In this document: positions 21,781 to 31,411 of the stretch, piece after piece
Position numbering within the stretch: position 1 is the stretch's first letter
Layout: each line of letters opens with the position of its first letter
The notes under the pieces: generated by a model
Seen by the model: the letters and a program-made list of their open reading frames with translations, nothing else
Told to the model about the DNA's origin: nothing
Database searches by the model: none
Made by a program: the position numbers and the translations under genes
Assembly (NCBI GenBank): GCA_032718475.1
Contig: JAUCBJ010001320.1
Coordinates: 1 to 43,440, forward strand
Direction: 5' to 3'
Source: Nemertoderma westbladi
Lineage: Eukaryota > Xenacoelomorpha > Nemertodermatida > Nemertodermatidae
DNA: 43,440 bases

Positions 21781-22458
21781 ACTGACACATAGTAAAGCCA
21801 CAGTTTCCCTATTGGAGCGGCCTTCTATTGACAAAATACCAAACTTGACACCCTTGAGTAACCATAAGTACAGTGAAACCTCATGTATTACAGATGTGGG
21901 TAGTACCTACGCAAATGTAAATACAGGTGTTACTTTGCGCTCAAGAGACATACCAAACTTACAACCTACGGTGAGACCTGGGATCGACTCACAAGATACT
22001 GACAATCAAGGTAAGAAGACAAAGAAGGACAAATTACTTGTAGACCCGGACGGATCAACAGTCAACAAGGGAATACCTACCGGCGGACCCGTGGGCCCAT
22101 CTAGTAAAACAAAACCTTCAAAATCGACCATTGACTTACCTGATGACGTCATAAATACTTACGTCGACCGTATTGTAAATCTGACAGATTCTTGGACAAA
22201 TGCGTGCCAAAAATTAGCGTGGATTGTAAGTTTTGTACAATACGTTAAAGGCAAACGCGACTTTACACGTCGACTTACATTGACTGAGATTGACAGATGT
22301 GAAATTAAATTAATTCGCCATTACCAATTGCGATATTTCGCACGCGAATTCACATCCATAAGTCAAGGTCAACCAATCAAGTCGTCACCAATATTGAGTT
22401 GGAGTCCGATAATTTATAATGGCTTAATTTGTCATAAATCTCGGCTTCAAAACATCGA

Positions 22459-23673
22459 CTGATTAATACTGATTTTAGGTACCCAATAATAATACCGCAA
22501 CATCACGAATTACAACGTGCAATGATACTGGACGCACATTTACATCTGAAACACGCTGGAAGACACCACTGTCTTTCCTATTTACGTACAAGATTTGTAT
22601 TAATTAGACCCAGTAAAGCGCTAAGTTCGGTGACGCGCATGTGTATTATTTGTAAAAAGGTACATTCTAGAATAAGTACCCAAGAAATGAGTGAACTTCC
22701 ACAAGCACGACTACAGGCATTCAGACCACCTTTCACAGAGACTGGAATTGACTGCTTTGGTCCCATACATACGAAACGTGGACGTATACTAGTAAAACGC
22801 TGGGGACTGATTTTCACATGCATGTCCAGTAGGGCAGTTCATATTGAACGTGTGATGGATCTTTCCACCAACGCTTTTATACTAGCATTGCGGCGATTTA
22901 TCGCTAGACGTGGACTAGTAAAATGCTTGTACTCAGACCAAGGTACAAACTTTGTTGGTGCTCGAAATGAAATTGCTAGAGCCTTTAAGAAATTAGATCA
23001 TGATCAAATCTCAAACGAACTACGTCCTTACAAAATTGTTTGGAAGTTTAATCCTCCAGATAGTCCATGGAGAGGCGGAGTCTGGGAGAGATTGATTAGA
23101 TCTATAAAAACAGCCATGGCAAAAGTAATTCCAGTACACCACATCTTGACAGACGACCAACTGACAACATTGTTTGTTGAAATCGAGGCAATACTAAATA
23201 CTAGACCAATAGTATTAGTACCCGATGACAAATAATCCCAGTTTGCTTTGACACCTGCACACCTGCTAATGCAGGCACCGACTTCTTTGTTGCCTATTTC
23301 TATTCCAATAGAAGGCGATAGCTATGGTAGAAAAGCGTGGAAAATCACGCAACTACTGGCTAACAAATTCTGGGAAATATGGCAATACCATTATTTGCCC
23401 TCTATTTCTGTCAGAACTACTTGGTACAACAATACTCGCGCTTTAAAGCCGGGAGATCATGTACTGTTAGCAGAAGTGAATTTAAAAAGACGCTTCTGGA
23501 TAACAGGTGTTATTTTAGACACACATCCATCTATGGATGGAGTGACAAGAACTGTGACGGTACGGACAATTGACAGTCGTACAGTAGACAGACCGACTCA
23601 ACGTCTCGTACTTCTTGAAGAGACGCGAAACAAGTCTGGAGATTACAAGTCTCCAACTAATGTTAGTAAATAG
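22459..23673 (+). pseudogene. BEL integrase
   Basis: Reads LINTDFRYPIIIPQ, then the HHCC zinc domain (HAGRHH...CIICKK). The DDE core is TGIDCFGP (Asp 1), LYSDQGTNFVGA (Asp 2) and GGVWERL (Glu, 49 residues after Asp 2). A DUF5641-type C-terminus has FWEIWQYHYLP and LKPGDHVLLAE. All catalytic residues are present. TAA at 23233-23235 interrupts the frame within DDK*SQFALTPAHLL, with no loss of alignment after it, so it is a point nonsense mutation. The final stop is TAG 23671-23673. There is no ATG at the front; the piece would be part of the gag-pol polyprotein. Confidence 0.9.
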
Positions 23674-24341
23674 TAAGGAGTTTACAAATAGATTTCCACG
23701 TACCTGTACACTGTAGTAAAGACAGCGGTAGAATTCCATTGTCTTTATATGTGAACATTGAGGGTAGTACCCTTATGTGTCACATAGGAGCGGGATTTGT
23801 AGGTATAAGAAATGGAATTCTACTTGGAACTCACAATATTGAGACATTTTCGAAATTTTAGACTATCCATTTGGATTTGAAAAATTTTTAAAATTTTCTC
23901 CAGTGAATAGATTTCAGTGTACAGTCGGGTGGGACTTAAAATTAAAGAAACAAGAGAATGGAAGACTCGTGAGCCTTTCTTAAAATTTTAAAAATTAAAA
24001 TTTTACACGGTCTTGTTTCAAAAGTTACGTCAACAAATAGACTTCCCTATATTTATTACTAACTCTTGACTGCTTATTTTCTGATAATAGTTTGGGATCA
24101 AAAAGTGAGTATTTTAGACTCACAGCCAGTTTAGCCCAAAATTAGTTTTTATTTCGGCAAAAAATTTTAGATAAGAAACAGCGTATCATTAAAGAAACCC
24201 TAGATCTTAGGCTATGGGTAGGAGGTTAGAGCGTTGTCGAGCCCAAAGGGCAGACGAAAACTCTCACATCTCCTCACAACTAACAATAAACTCTGTTGTA
24301 TTCCCTCTAGTAGCAATGATTATGTAACCATACTTCAAATA
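23674..24341 (+). other. Spacer between integrase and third gene
   Basis: An AT-rich 670-bp spacer. A ~60-codon stop-free stretch at 23685-23862 shows no domain I recognise. The spacer holds motif site 7. A possible splice acceptor or promoter for the third gene would have to lie here, but I cannot point to one. Confidence 0.5.
23960..23979 (+). repeat. Dispersed hairpin motif, site 7 (non-coding)
   Basis: GGAAGACTCGTGAGCCTTTC, in non-coding DNA between integrase and the third gene. The loop is CGTG. This site cannot be explained by protein conservation. Confidence 0.8.
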
Positions 24342-25112
24342 ATGGCGAAGGGGATACATGGAGAGCCGAGATGGGGATATGATATCCAAGAGGAAGCAGC
24401 AGCGCCATTTGAATGATTTGGAGCTAAAGACTACACCATATTTGGTATAAAGGAATTATCAGAAAGTACAGCGAAACTCGCAAAGACTAAATATGACTCG
24501 AACGTATTAAAGAGAAGACAAAACGCGTTAAATGAAAGAATCGAAAGTTTACGCAAAACCTTCAACGAACTTTACCCGTACGATGCTTTATGTGATACGG
24601 GAGATATTAGCGAAGACCCCGATACCGAAATAAGTCGTTTGTATCATACCATGCAATACCTGAAGGCGCATGAACCTATGCCTGCAGTACGCGATGAATT
24701 CGATGGAATGCATCTTTACAGACGAACTCGAGGGGACGATAGAGAAACGAAGGAAGCCTTTTCAGTTTATAAACTTTATTATCAATGTGGTGCTTGTATG
24801 CGCGAACAACGAAATGCGATTCCGCTGCGTTTGAATAAGGAAAATCCCGAACCGATATTGGCAAGGTGTTCGAATCATCAACAACTATGCTACCAGGAAG
24901 GAGGGTATCCTTTATCGAATCCATATCATTGATTCGCTATGTGTGGACCAAAGGTGGGAGAAATTGTCGTTTACCCACCTAAGATTGTTGAACCCGATGC
25001 ATTTGAACTTACGATGGACGAGGCGACTCAGTCAACCCGCGAAAAGAAAGAAGCTCTTAGCCTATACAGAGCCTATAAGGCTTTCGAGAAAGGTGAGATG
25101 GAAGAATGGGGC

Positions 25113-25132
25113 GGAAGACTCGCGAGCCTACC
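25113..25132 (+). repeat. Dispersed hairpin motif, site 8 (third gene)
   Basis: GGAAGACTCGCGAGCCTACC, identical to site 1 base for base but read as G-R-L-A-S-L-P instead of K-T-R-E-P-T. The same 20 bases therefore encode different peptides in two genes. Confidence 0.85.
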
Positions 25133-26636
25133 TTACCATTGGACGTCACACGATCAAACTTCAGCTAAGGAGATGACACCGGAAGTTTTTGAAAGTATAA
25201 ACTTTGCCCATAGCGTTATTCAGAGACTACAGATTGCATCCCCGGAAAGGACAAGAGAAATGCAACCACATAGTTCTTCGATCACGAAACCATTGAGTAC
25301 GACACTCAATTACCCTATTAGTATACCAGTTCGACAAGATACGACGTATGAAATACCTATTGTGGATCATCCGGAAATCATTTCAAACTTAGAGTTTCTT
25401 CCTGCAGTTGTTCTAAGCGATATGGTTAAGATATATGATTTACGTAGACATATTACGCAAAAGGTCGTGCATAATGTTCCGCCTCATATTCAAGACTTTA
25501 GGGAACTGGATAGAGCTGGCGCTGATATAGCTCCGAGTAACTTAAGAGGATATCTGACCAGAACAATTCGTTTGTGGATCGGAACAGGAACCTTTGAGTC
25601 GGATACAGACATTGCTACGAACTGGCAAGGTAAAGTCATTCGTTTCGAGGATGAGAAGGACATAGAGAAGATTTGGCAACCTTCGGAAGAATTACTGGAC
25701 GAATGGAATAGGACGTTTAGATCGTTTCAGGAAAATGGTTACATGTTTTATGACAATGAGGGCGGCAGCCATCGACAGAGTCTGACTTCCAAGACTATAC
25801 AAATTAGAGCGGCAGACGGAGTTTTGCACGTTTTCAGTAGACAAAGGAGCGACAAGCGAATGCCGATACCTCCAGGAACTACCAAGCGGCACCATCTCAT
25901 CACTAATATAGTAAAGAAGATGGACCAAGCCTGCAACATCGACGCTAGGATGTTACCGAAGATGGTGAGAAATATCATTTTAGATAAAACCGTTGTAAAG
26001 ATTGGATCAGGAATTAGAGAGGATTTAATTAGCGACTTCGCCGGCATGTCGGACAGTGACGACCGATTACCGACACCTTACGTCGACACCCGACCTCTTA
26101 TACTGTGGTCTATAGAACAAGGATACTTCCGTGAGTATGATACTCAGAAAACCGGAACTGGATACTGGATTGGGATTACAAGGAAAGTAAAAGAACAAAG
26201 TATATCGAAATGTATGGAGAAGATGATACTCCAGATATAAATGAGTTTGAATCACAGCTTAAATGGAGAGGATGCGTATATTGGGCCATCACTTCACCTC
26301 CAAGAGCGGTACTACAATATTATTTAGCGATAGAGTCATCGGTGAATGTTTGCTTGATCGCCGACATTGTGTCTCGGACTCTAAAACGACATCCACTTTG
26401 CCTCGGAGAAGATCATACATTCTATGCAGAAGGGAGAATTCATACCGATGTGTTTAGACGATTTCTCGAACCCTTCTACAATTCCGACGCTCAGTGCAAT
26501 GCCTTTACTCGAGCAGGATTTAGTATATTTTGAGACGTGTATCTTCGCTGTGCGGGATCTCTTATCGAAAGACCATCTATGTTTACATTGTTACCTTATG
26601 AAGGAGAACGTATCGTGGAGGTTACGGACGAATCAC

Positions 26637-26656
26637 GGCAGACGCGCGCGCCTATC
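26637..26656 (+). repeat. Dispersed hairpin motif, site 9 (degenerate, third gene)
   Basis: GGCAGACGCGCGCGCCTATC matches 16 of 20 bases of site 8. Stem positions 8 and 13 changed together from T-A to G-C. It is read in the gag codon phase (Q-T-R-A-P-I). It is the weakest site and could be chance. Confidence 0.45.
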
Positions 26657-28068
26657 GGTCACTTAAGTGATGATTTCGAAGTAACAACGACCATTGACGA
26701 TCCTTTAGAGGAACTTCTTGAGATTGAAAGGAACCTCCCGAAGAAATCTCAGACGGAGATTCGACAACTAGAAGCAACAGATGCTGTAGTTTGCATACAA
26801 CCTTCTGAAACACACCAACCTATCGATCCAGACGATTACGACAATAGTGTGGGAGGAAGCGCTCGACCCATTGGAGATCTCATATATGAGCGAGTGTGGT
26901 ACCCTGCCAATACGATGTGTGGTAAATGTGGCGTCGCTGGACATCATTCGACGAAATGCAGTGGAAAACACATTACTACGACTCAACTAATCTGTGGATG
27001 GTGTGGAGATCAAGGGTCCCATACATTTTATACTTGCTGGAGATTTATGGCTCAATGCACATATTGCAATATAAAGGGACATCGAGCATCTGAATGCCAA
27101 TTGCGAGACATACCTTACGAACACGAATCTGTAAAACTTGTGAGAAAACTATTCGACAATTGGGAAGATTTAGCTGACGAACATGTATCGGCACAAAGAA
27201 GACGATTCCCGATGAGAGCGCATCTTGGATTTTGGGCGGTAAATCCTCAAACGATGATGTCGGAAGGATATATCTCCGCTATGCCACAATATGACAAACT
27301 TATCGAGGTAGTTGATATTTTGCCTCACGATAGTGGATTTCGAGTTGTGCGCGAATACTTGTTACAGATTCACCCCGATAATAAGAATACATGGAACTTC
27401 CAGAAAGTCGTTAATCGTATCACATATGGTGAATTTGATCGTTTCCGAACGGAAAAGCGGAACAAGGGAGCTTGGTTAACCGTCGCATGGGCTTACCGAG
27501 CCGCCTTCTACCATAAACGCATACGAGCGAGTGTATTCGAGGAAGAGGAGATCCTAGAGGCGACCAACATACCAGCTACTCCGGTTGCGCCGTCTGCACG
27601 TCACCCTCGGGAGGACGGACAGAATAGGATCATAAGGGTTCAGAAAGTGAGCCAACAACTAAAGAAAACTATAAATGTTGAAGAACGAAGGGGATACGAA
27701 CCGACTATTCGAATTACTCGGGATACGGTTTCACTTCCCAGAGAACCGCAAGGAGGATCGGGACACATACCAGCTGATCAAAGGGGGGCGCAAGTTTCTC
27801 TTGGGTCTGCGTCGTCCGCTTCCCGCGTGTTCCCAGACGTTTTACCAACGGTAGACACAACCGATCGGTCATGAGGAATCGGACGAGGATTTGGAATTAC
27901 TAAGAGACGAATATGTGAGGAAATGGTCGTACCATCTCCCAACGTCCAAGGTAAACTAGTGACTCGCCCCACAAGTCCCATATCACGAGCTAAATCACCG
28001 ATACGCAGTTTTCGAGGACGCGGCAGGGCTCGATCCGCTAAGCGATAAGTGGGAAGGACGGAGTGGAT

Positions 28069-28088
28069 GGAAGACTCGAGAGCCTTTC
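28069..28088 (+). repeat. Dispersed hairpin motif, site 10 (3' UTR)
   Basis: GGAAGACTCGAGAGCCTTTC, 21 bases after the third gene's final stop. The loop is CGAG. Confidence 0.75.
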
Positions 28089-28310
28089 TTATGTATTGTT
28101 TATTTCTTATGTATTGTTTATTTCTTATGTATTGTTTATTTCTTATGTATTGTTTATGCAATTTATATTGTTCTAAATTTATGCAATTTATATTGTTCTA
28201 AATTTATGCAATTTATATTGTTCTAAATTTATGCAATTTATATTGTTCTAAATTTATGCAATTTATATTGTTCCAAATTTATGTATTTGTATTGTTCCAA
28301 TTTTATGAAA
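28084..28310. repeat. 18-bp and 25-bp tandem repeats in the 3' UTR
   Basis: Four copies of TTATGTATTGTTTATTTC (to about 28156) are followed by about five copies of a 25-bp unit, ATGCAATTTATATTG followed by TTCTAAATTT. Degenerate remnants extend toward 28440. Confidence 0.9.
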
Positions 28311-28485
28311 TTTAGAAGGAATTTAAATTTAGAAGGAATTTATATTTAGAAAGATTTATATTTAGAAGGTGTTATATTTGTAGTCATTCCAAACTTACGC
28401 AATTTATTGTTTCGAATATTATGCACTTTATATTTTATAAAGAAGCAGTATTTGTATTCGCAGTAAATAGAAGGCAAGAGCAGAC

Positions 28486-28505
28486 GGAAGACTTGTGAGC
28501 CTTTC
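28486..28505 (+). repeat. Dispersed hairpin motif, site 11 (3' UTR)
   Basis: GGAAGACTTGTGAGCCTTTC, 337 bases before the 3' LTR, loop TGTG. It is the last site; none was found in either LTR. Confidence 0.8.
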
Positions 28506-28972
28506 TTGTGATTTATTTGAAATTATTCCGAACTTAGGTAATTTGTTTTATAGTTAAGTAGCATTTGTATTTGTGATTGTTTGAATTTATGCAATATTTG
28601 AGATGCAATAGATTTATATTGGTGAATTTAATTTAGATTTATATTGTGCTTACTTAATAAAGCCTTAAATATGTAAAAGTGTGAATTTGTAATTATTTTG
28701 TATCGAATTATTATGTAAAGGTATTATTGTTAAGATTTAATTTGTAAATATGTAAGTACGTCCCAAGTATTCCATAATTTGATTTAGTATTGGTGAAAAC
28801 CGTATATTTTATGCACGATAATATCCTGTTTTCATGGAGCAGTATAGAATTATATTCTCATAAATGCCGTGGATTTTCAAAATTTTATTTTGTTCGAATT
28901 AACTTGCTATAAAGATTACATTAAGTCCTCATTTGCATTTACTATATCTATTTGTATAACATTGTTTAAGTG

Positions 28973-29045
28973 GTTCAGTAGCTCAGTCAGTTAAGCGTTA
29001 GAAATTCGTGTAGTAGGTATCGAGTTCGAATCCTAGCAGGTGCGA
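28973..29045 (+). other. tRNA-like sequence in the 3' LTR
   Basis: A box TAGCTCAGTCAG at 28979-28990 and B box GAGTTCGAATCC at 29022-29033. It differs from the 5' LTR copy by one base in the A box (G to A), which weakens the A-box match. Confidence 0.5.
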
Positions 29046-29261
29046 ATTATTTTTTGTGCTAAGTTTCAACTCATTTGAATTAACTGCTACGAATTAAATT
29101 GCATTTGCTCAAGGTAGATTAACCAATACGATTGCAGTTATTAGATAGTAACCAATGTCGTGCAAGATACGTGTTTGCTGGACCAATGATTATCTTTAAA
29201 AACCTAGTAGAACTCATAGAACAATCTAGATTTATCTGGATTGTTAGCAGCACAAATTTGC

Positions 29262-29393
29262 TATAAAAGGTGCGATTTTGTTCATTAGTTATCTTCTTTC
29301 TTACACAAGTGTATTATATTAGTATTAGTATTAGATATTATTAGTGACATTATTTCTTGTTGCATTTATTGTATATTAGTTATTTGTAATAAA
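29262..29393 (+). promoter_or_regulatory. TATA box and poly(A) signal of the 3' LTR
   Basis: TATAAAAG at 29262-29269 and AATAAA at 29388-29393. In this copy AATAAA would terminate element transcripts, while the TATA box could drive transcription into the outer relic's integrase ORF about 2 kb downstream. Confidence 0.55.
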
Positions 29394-30729
29394 GTTAGAA
29401 GTATTTGTTACATCTGTTTTTACTATGCTTCACCACGGTGAACCCAACTGAGGGACAGATGGCAGGCTAGACATCGGACCGCAGCAATAGACGAGAACAT
29501 CGGAGGAATGTAGAAGGAGACAACCCGCAATACCCATTCTTAGTTATTCGCCCATCGCCTGAAAGGTTAGACAGTGTTTGATGCCTTGCTACCTAAGTGT
29601 AAGACCTAAGATCGAAGGTAGAGGTATTGACACGCTGTGCGCTAAAAATTATATTTAGGGACTGTACTGTCTTAATTCAGAAAACCCGCAGTGGACCTTC
29701 GCATTCCTACGGGGGAGGGGAGGAGATCAGGCAGAGAGATACTAGTACACAGATAGGACGCAGGCACACCAGTACAAGGCATACACATTGGTAGGGTGCA
29801 GCAAGCTGTACGCCTAACTCTTGCTAAGTATAGGTGCGTCGGTGACTGTTTGTAGTACAACGGTGTCCATTTGCATTAGAACTTGTAGGCCAGGAAGGGT
29901 TACTGTGTTTTTACCTGAATTGAGATCGTACCATTCAGGCGGTAGGGCAGTTTACCACTAGGCGCATATAAATTGAGGCTATTAGGGATACTAACATCTA
30001 CCGTGTCCCCGCCGACATTCTGATAGGAAGTTGCCGTGCCCACCTAGGCAACCAAAATTCTAGATAGGACGCCAGGCTAGCTATTTTGTAACTGTACGCC
30101 TACTGTAGTAAACTAACACATTTCTTCTTAGTATTAGGGACCTGGTAAATTAAATTGCCGAATTCTGGGCGTAGTATTAACCTTATGCCTGAATTTGAGT
30201 CCTGGAAATACACAAAAGGGGAAGGAGCCTTATCATTCGTGAGTATTGGACCTACAAGCTACAAAATTAGAATATTTGTAAAATGTACACCGGACCCAGT
30301 AATTATATATGTGAATGATCAAAAACCGATTTTGACCGTTAGAATCAAGACACATACGCGTTAGAAATTATTTACACCTCAAAATATATAAAATAATTTT
30401 TGTCCGTACTGCACTTTGCCCGCTAGTTAGACATCTAGCTAGCGCCTCTATCTCTCACCCACATATAAATCACCCCGCGGCAAAGTATACGAGCACCCTT
30501 AGTCCGTCAGTGAGTCAGCCCGATTTTAGGATTCGCTGCGCGGGATTTTGTTTTATCGAAGTTTGTCCGTTCGTAGACTGTCTTCTGCCTCACCGGTTAT
30601 AAGAGACCGATACTGCAATATATTCGCTTACTTAGAGTTTACTGTTTTGGTGAGAAGGTCGGATTATGTTTTGATTCACGAACTTTACAGTAGGATATTG
30701 CAGGATATCAGGTACGTCTCTTCGCTTCA

Positions 30730-30734
30730 GGGAA
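30730..30734. repeat. Target-site duplication gggaa, right copy
   Basis: Direct partner of 13043-13047. The outer element's sequence resumes right after it. Confidence 0.6.
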
Positions 30735-31062
30735 GACTTCTTGGAATATTCGAGAAGATTAAACTTCGGTCCGGAAGGACACAGGCAGTACATACTGTAG
30801 GCCTTACTGCACATACTATAGGCCATGCTGGGAGAGATCGTGTAGGCGATAGGGTAGCGCGGACAATGGGATTAGACCCGGAAGTCGTGGCATACGTACC
30901 GGTAGGTAGGCAAGAAGTGGATAGGCCTATACCGGTACCTGCACACCAGTATGACTATAATATGCAGGGATATAATATATACCCAGGGGAGGGGGGAGCT
31001 ATTGCCGATAGATGCATGGGCCCTAACTTTCGAAGCGATAGATCGGCCTGGCCACCAATGAG

Positions 31063-31353
31063 GTGGACCCAGGCACAGAGGAAGTAGTAGCAGAAGAGGA
31101 GGGAGAGGATTCAGAAGGGGAAGAAATATACAGCCAGCTGGCGAGGGAGAACAAGGAGGTGCAACCAAAATCAGAGGAACCATGCGATAATCCAACGGAT
31201 AGGTTGCTCAGTTACAGCTCCAGCTGGTACAAGTCTAAGAAGTTGGTAGCATATTTGAGGGCCTATGGGGATTTCCTCAGGGGAGTTGGCAAGGATACCA
31301 AAAGGACACCAACCATCGATCTGGAAGGAGCGGCTAAAGCCGTAATACGTTAG
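31063..31353 (+). pseudogene. Remnant of BEL pol linker/connection region
   Basis: An acidic linker (EEVVAEEEGEDSEGEEIY), then SYSSSWYKSKKLVAYLRAY, which matches the helix that follows RNase H in BEL polyproteins. TAG at 31351-31353 ends it. The same domain continues (SKQQHLHRDSELNTLSPLL) in the next frame from about 31354, so there is one frameshift near 31345. Confidence 0.6.
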
Positions 31354-31411
31354 AGTCAGCAAGCAACAACACCTTCATCGAGACAGCGAACTCAACACGC
31401 TGTCCCCGCTG

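Larger units (their letters stand above)
19076..22462 (+). pseudogene. pol: BEL pol: protease end, reverse transcriptase, RNase H
   Basis: Open from 19055 in this frame. SLEDRKYFRHLGVPECP and MLIGTDQFNLHQVWE match the BEL protease C-terminus. The RT runs about 19960-20560 with YYLPHHYV, TCDVEAMFHQV (first Asp) and FYVDDGL (Asp pair), so the catalytic residues are intact. A17-type RNase H runs about 20930-21330 with HCFSDASD, TPRAELQAA, WTDATLVLFY and NPADIASRG. A ~240-residue extra spacer follows: a Lys-rich block then DGQPD repeats. The integrase connection domain comes last. TGA 22460-22462 ends the frame after RLQNID, and the integrase continues in the -1 frame across the same bases. Confidence 0.92.
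24342..28048 (+). pseudogene. Third gene of the inner BEL element: triple CCHC zinc-knuckle protein
   Basis: ATG 24342 has a good context (ata-ATG-g). About 1230 codons run to TAA 28046-28048. Seen: a polar, coiled N-terminus (KRRQNALNERIESLRK); QCGACMREQ; a long unrecognised middle; three consecutive knuckles CGKCGVAGHHSTKC, CGWCGDQGSHTFYTC and CTYCNIKGHRASEC (26918-27107); a region ending in a basic RG-rich tail (SFRGRGRARSAKR). Breaks: TGA at 24414, 24930, 26531 and 27872, all in frame with coding continuing after each, plus one frameshift near 26210-26240. No signal peptide or membrane helix is visible, so it is not envelope-like. It could be a second gag-like nucleic-acid-binding protein or a captured gene. 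Two motif sites (25113, 26637) tie it to this element. Confidence 0.7.
28049..28842 (+). other. 3' UTR of the inner BEL element
   Basis: AT-rich, non-coding, with two minisatellites and motif sites 10 and 11. No clear polypurine tract precedes the 3' LTR; the last bases are CATGGAGCAG. Confidence 0.65.
13048..30729 (+). mobile_element. Inner BEL/Pao LTR retrotransposon, 17.7 kb, inserted in outer relic
   Basis: Order on the + strand: LTR (13048-14227), structured leader, gag, zinc-knuckle/protease, RT/RNase H, integrase, an extra third gene, 3' UTR, LTR (28843-30729). The BEL assignment rests on a CCHC plus CPSC knuckle pair, the YYLPHH and FYVDD RT motifs, the A17-type RNase H block NPADIASRG, the DDE integrase with GGVWERL, and the C-terminal KPGDHVLL region. 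At 17.7 kb it is large for this superfamily because of the third gene, a long gag coiled coil and a pol spacer. All ORFs carry breaks, yet the LTRs differ by only about a dozen substitutions over ~1.18 kb aligned. Confidence 0.9.
28843..30729 (+). repeat. 3' LTR of the inner BEL element
   Basis: 1887 bp, matching 13048-14227 apart from two extra segments: 24 bp at about 29427-29450 containing the hairpin TTCACC-AC-GGTGAA, and about 683 bp at about 29549-30231. Both extra segments are cleanly bounded. The larger one has TTAT at both edges, as expected if the 5' LTR lost it by recombination at a 4-bp microhomology. It ends TTCA next to gggaa (30730-30734). Confidence 0.85.

Noticed and set aside
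24414-27874. Selenoprotein or reassigned TGA code
   Set aside because: Other ORFs in the same element use TGA normally or decay with TAA and TAG, and CGA-to-TGA mutation explains the pattern; kept only as a low-interest check.
24342-28048. Envelope gene of an endogenous virus
   Set aside because: No signal peptide, transmembrane helix, furin site or fusion-peptide-like stretch is visible; three CCHC knuckles point to nucleic-acid binding instead.
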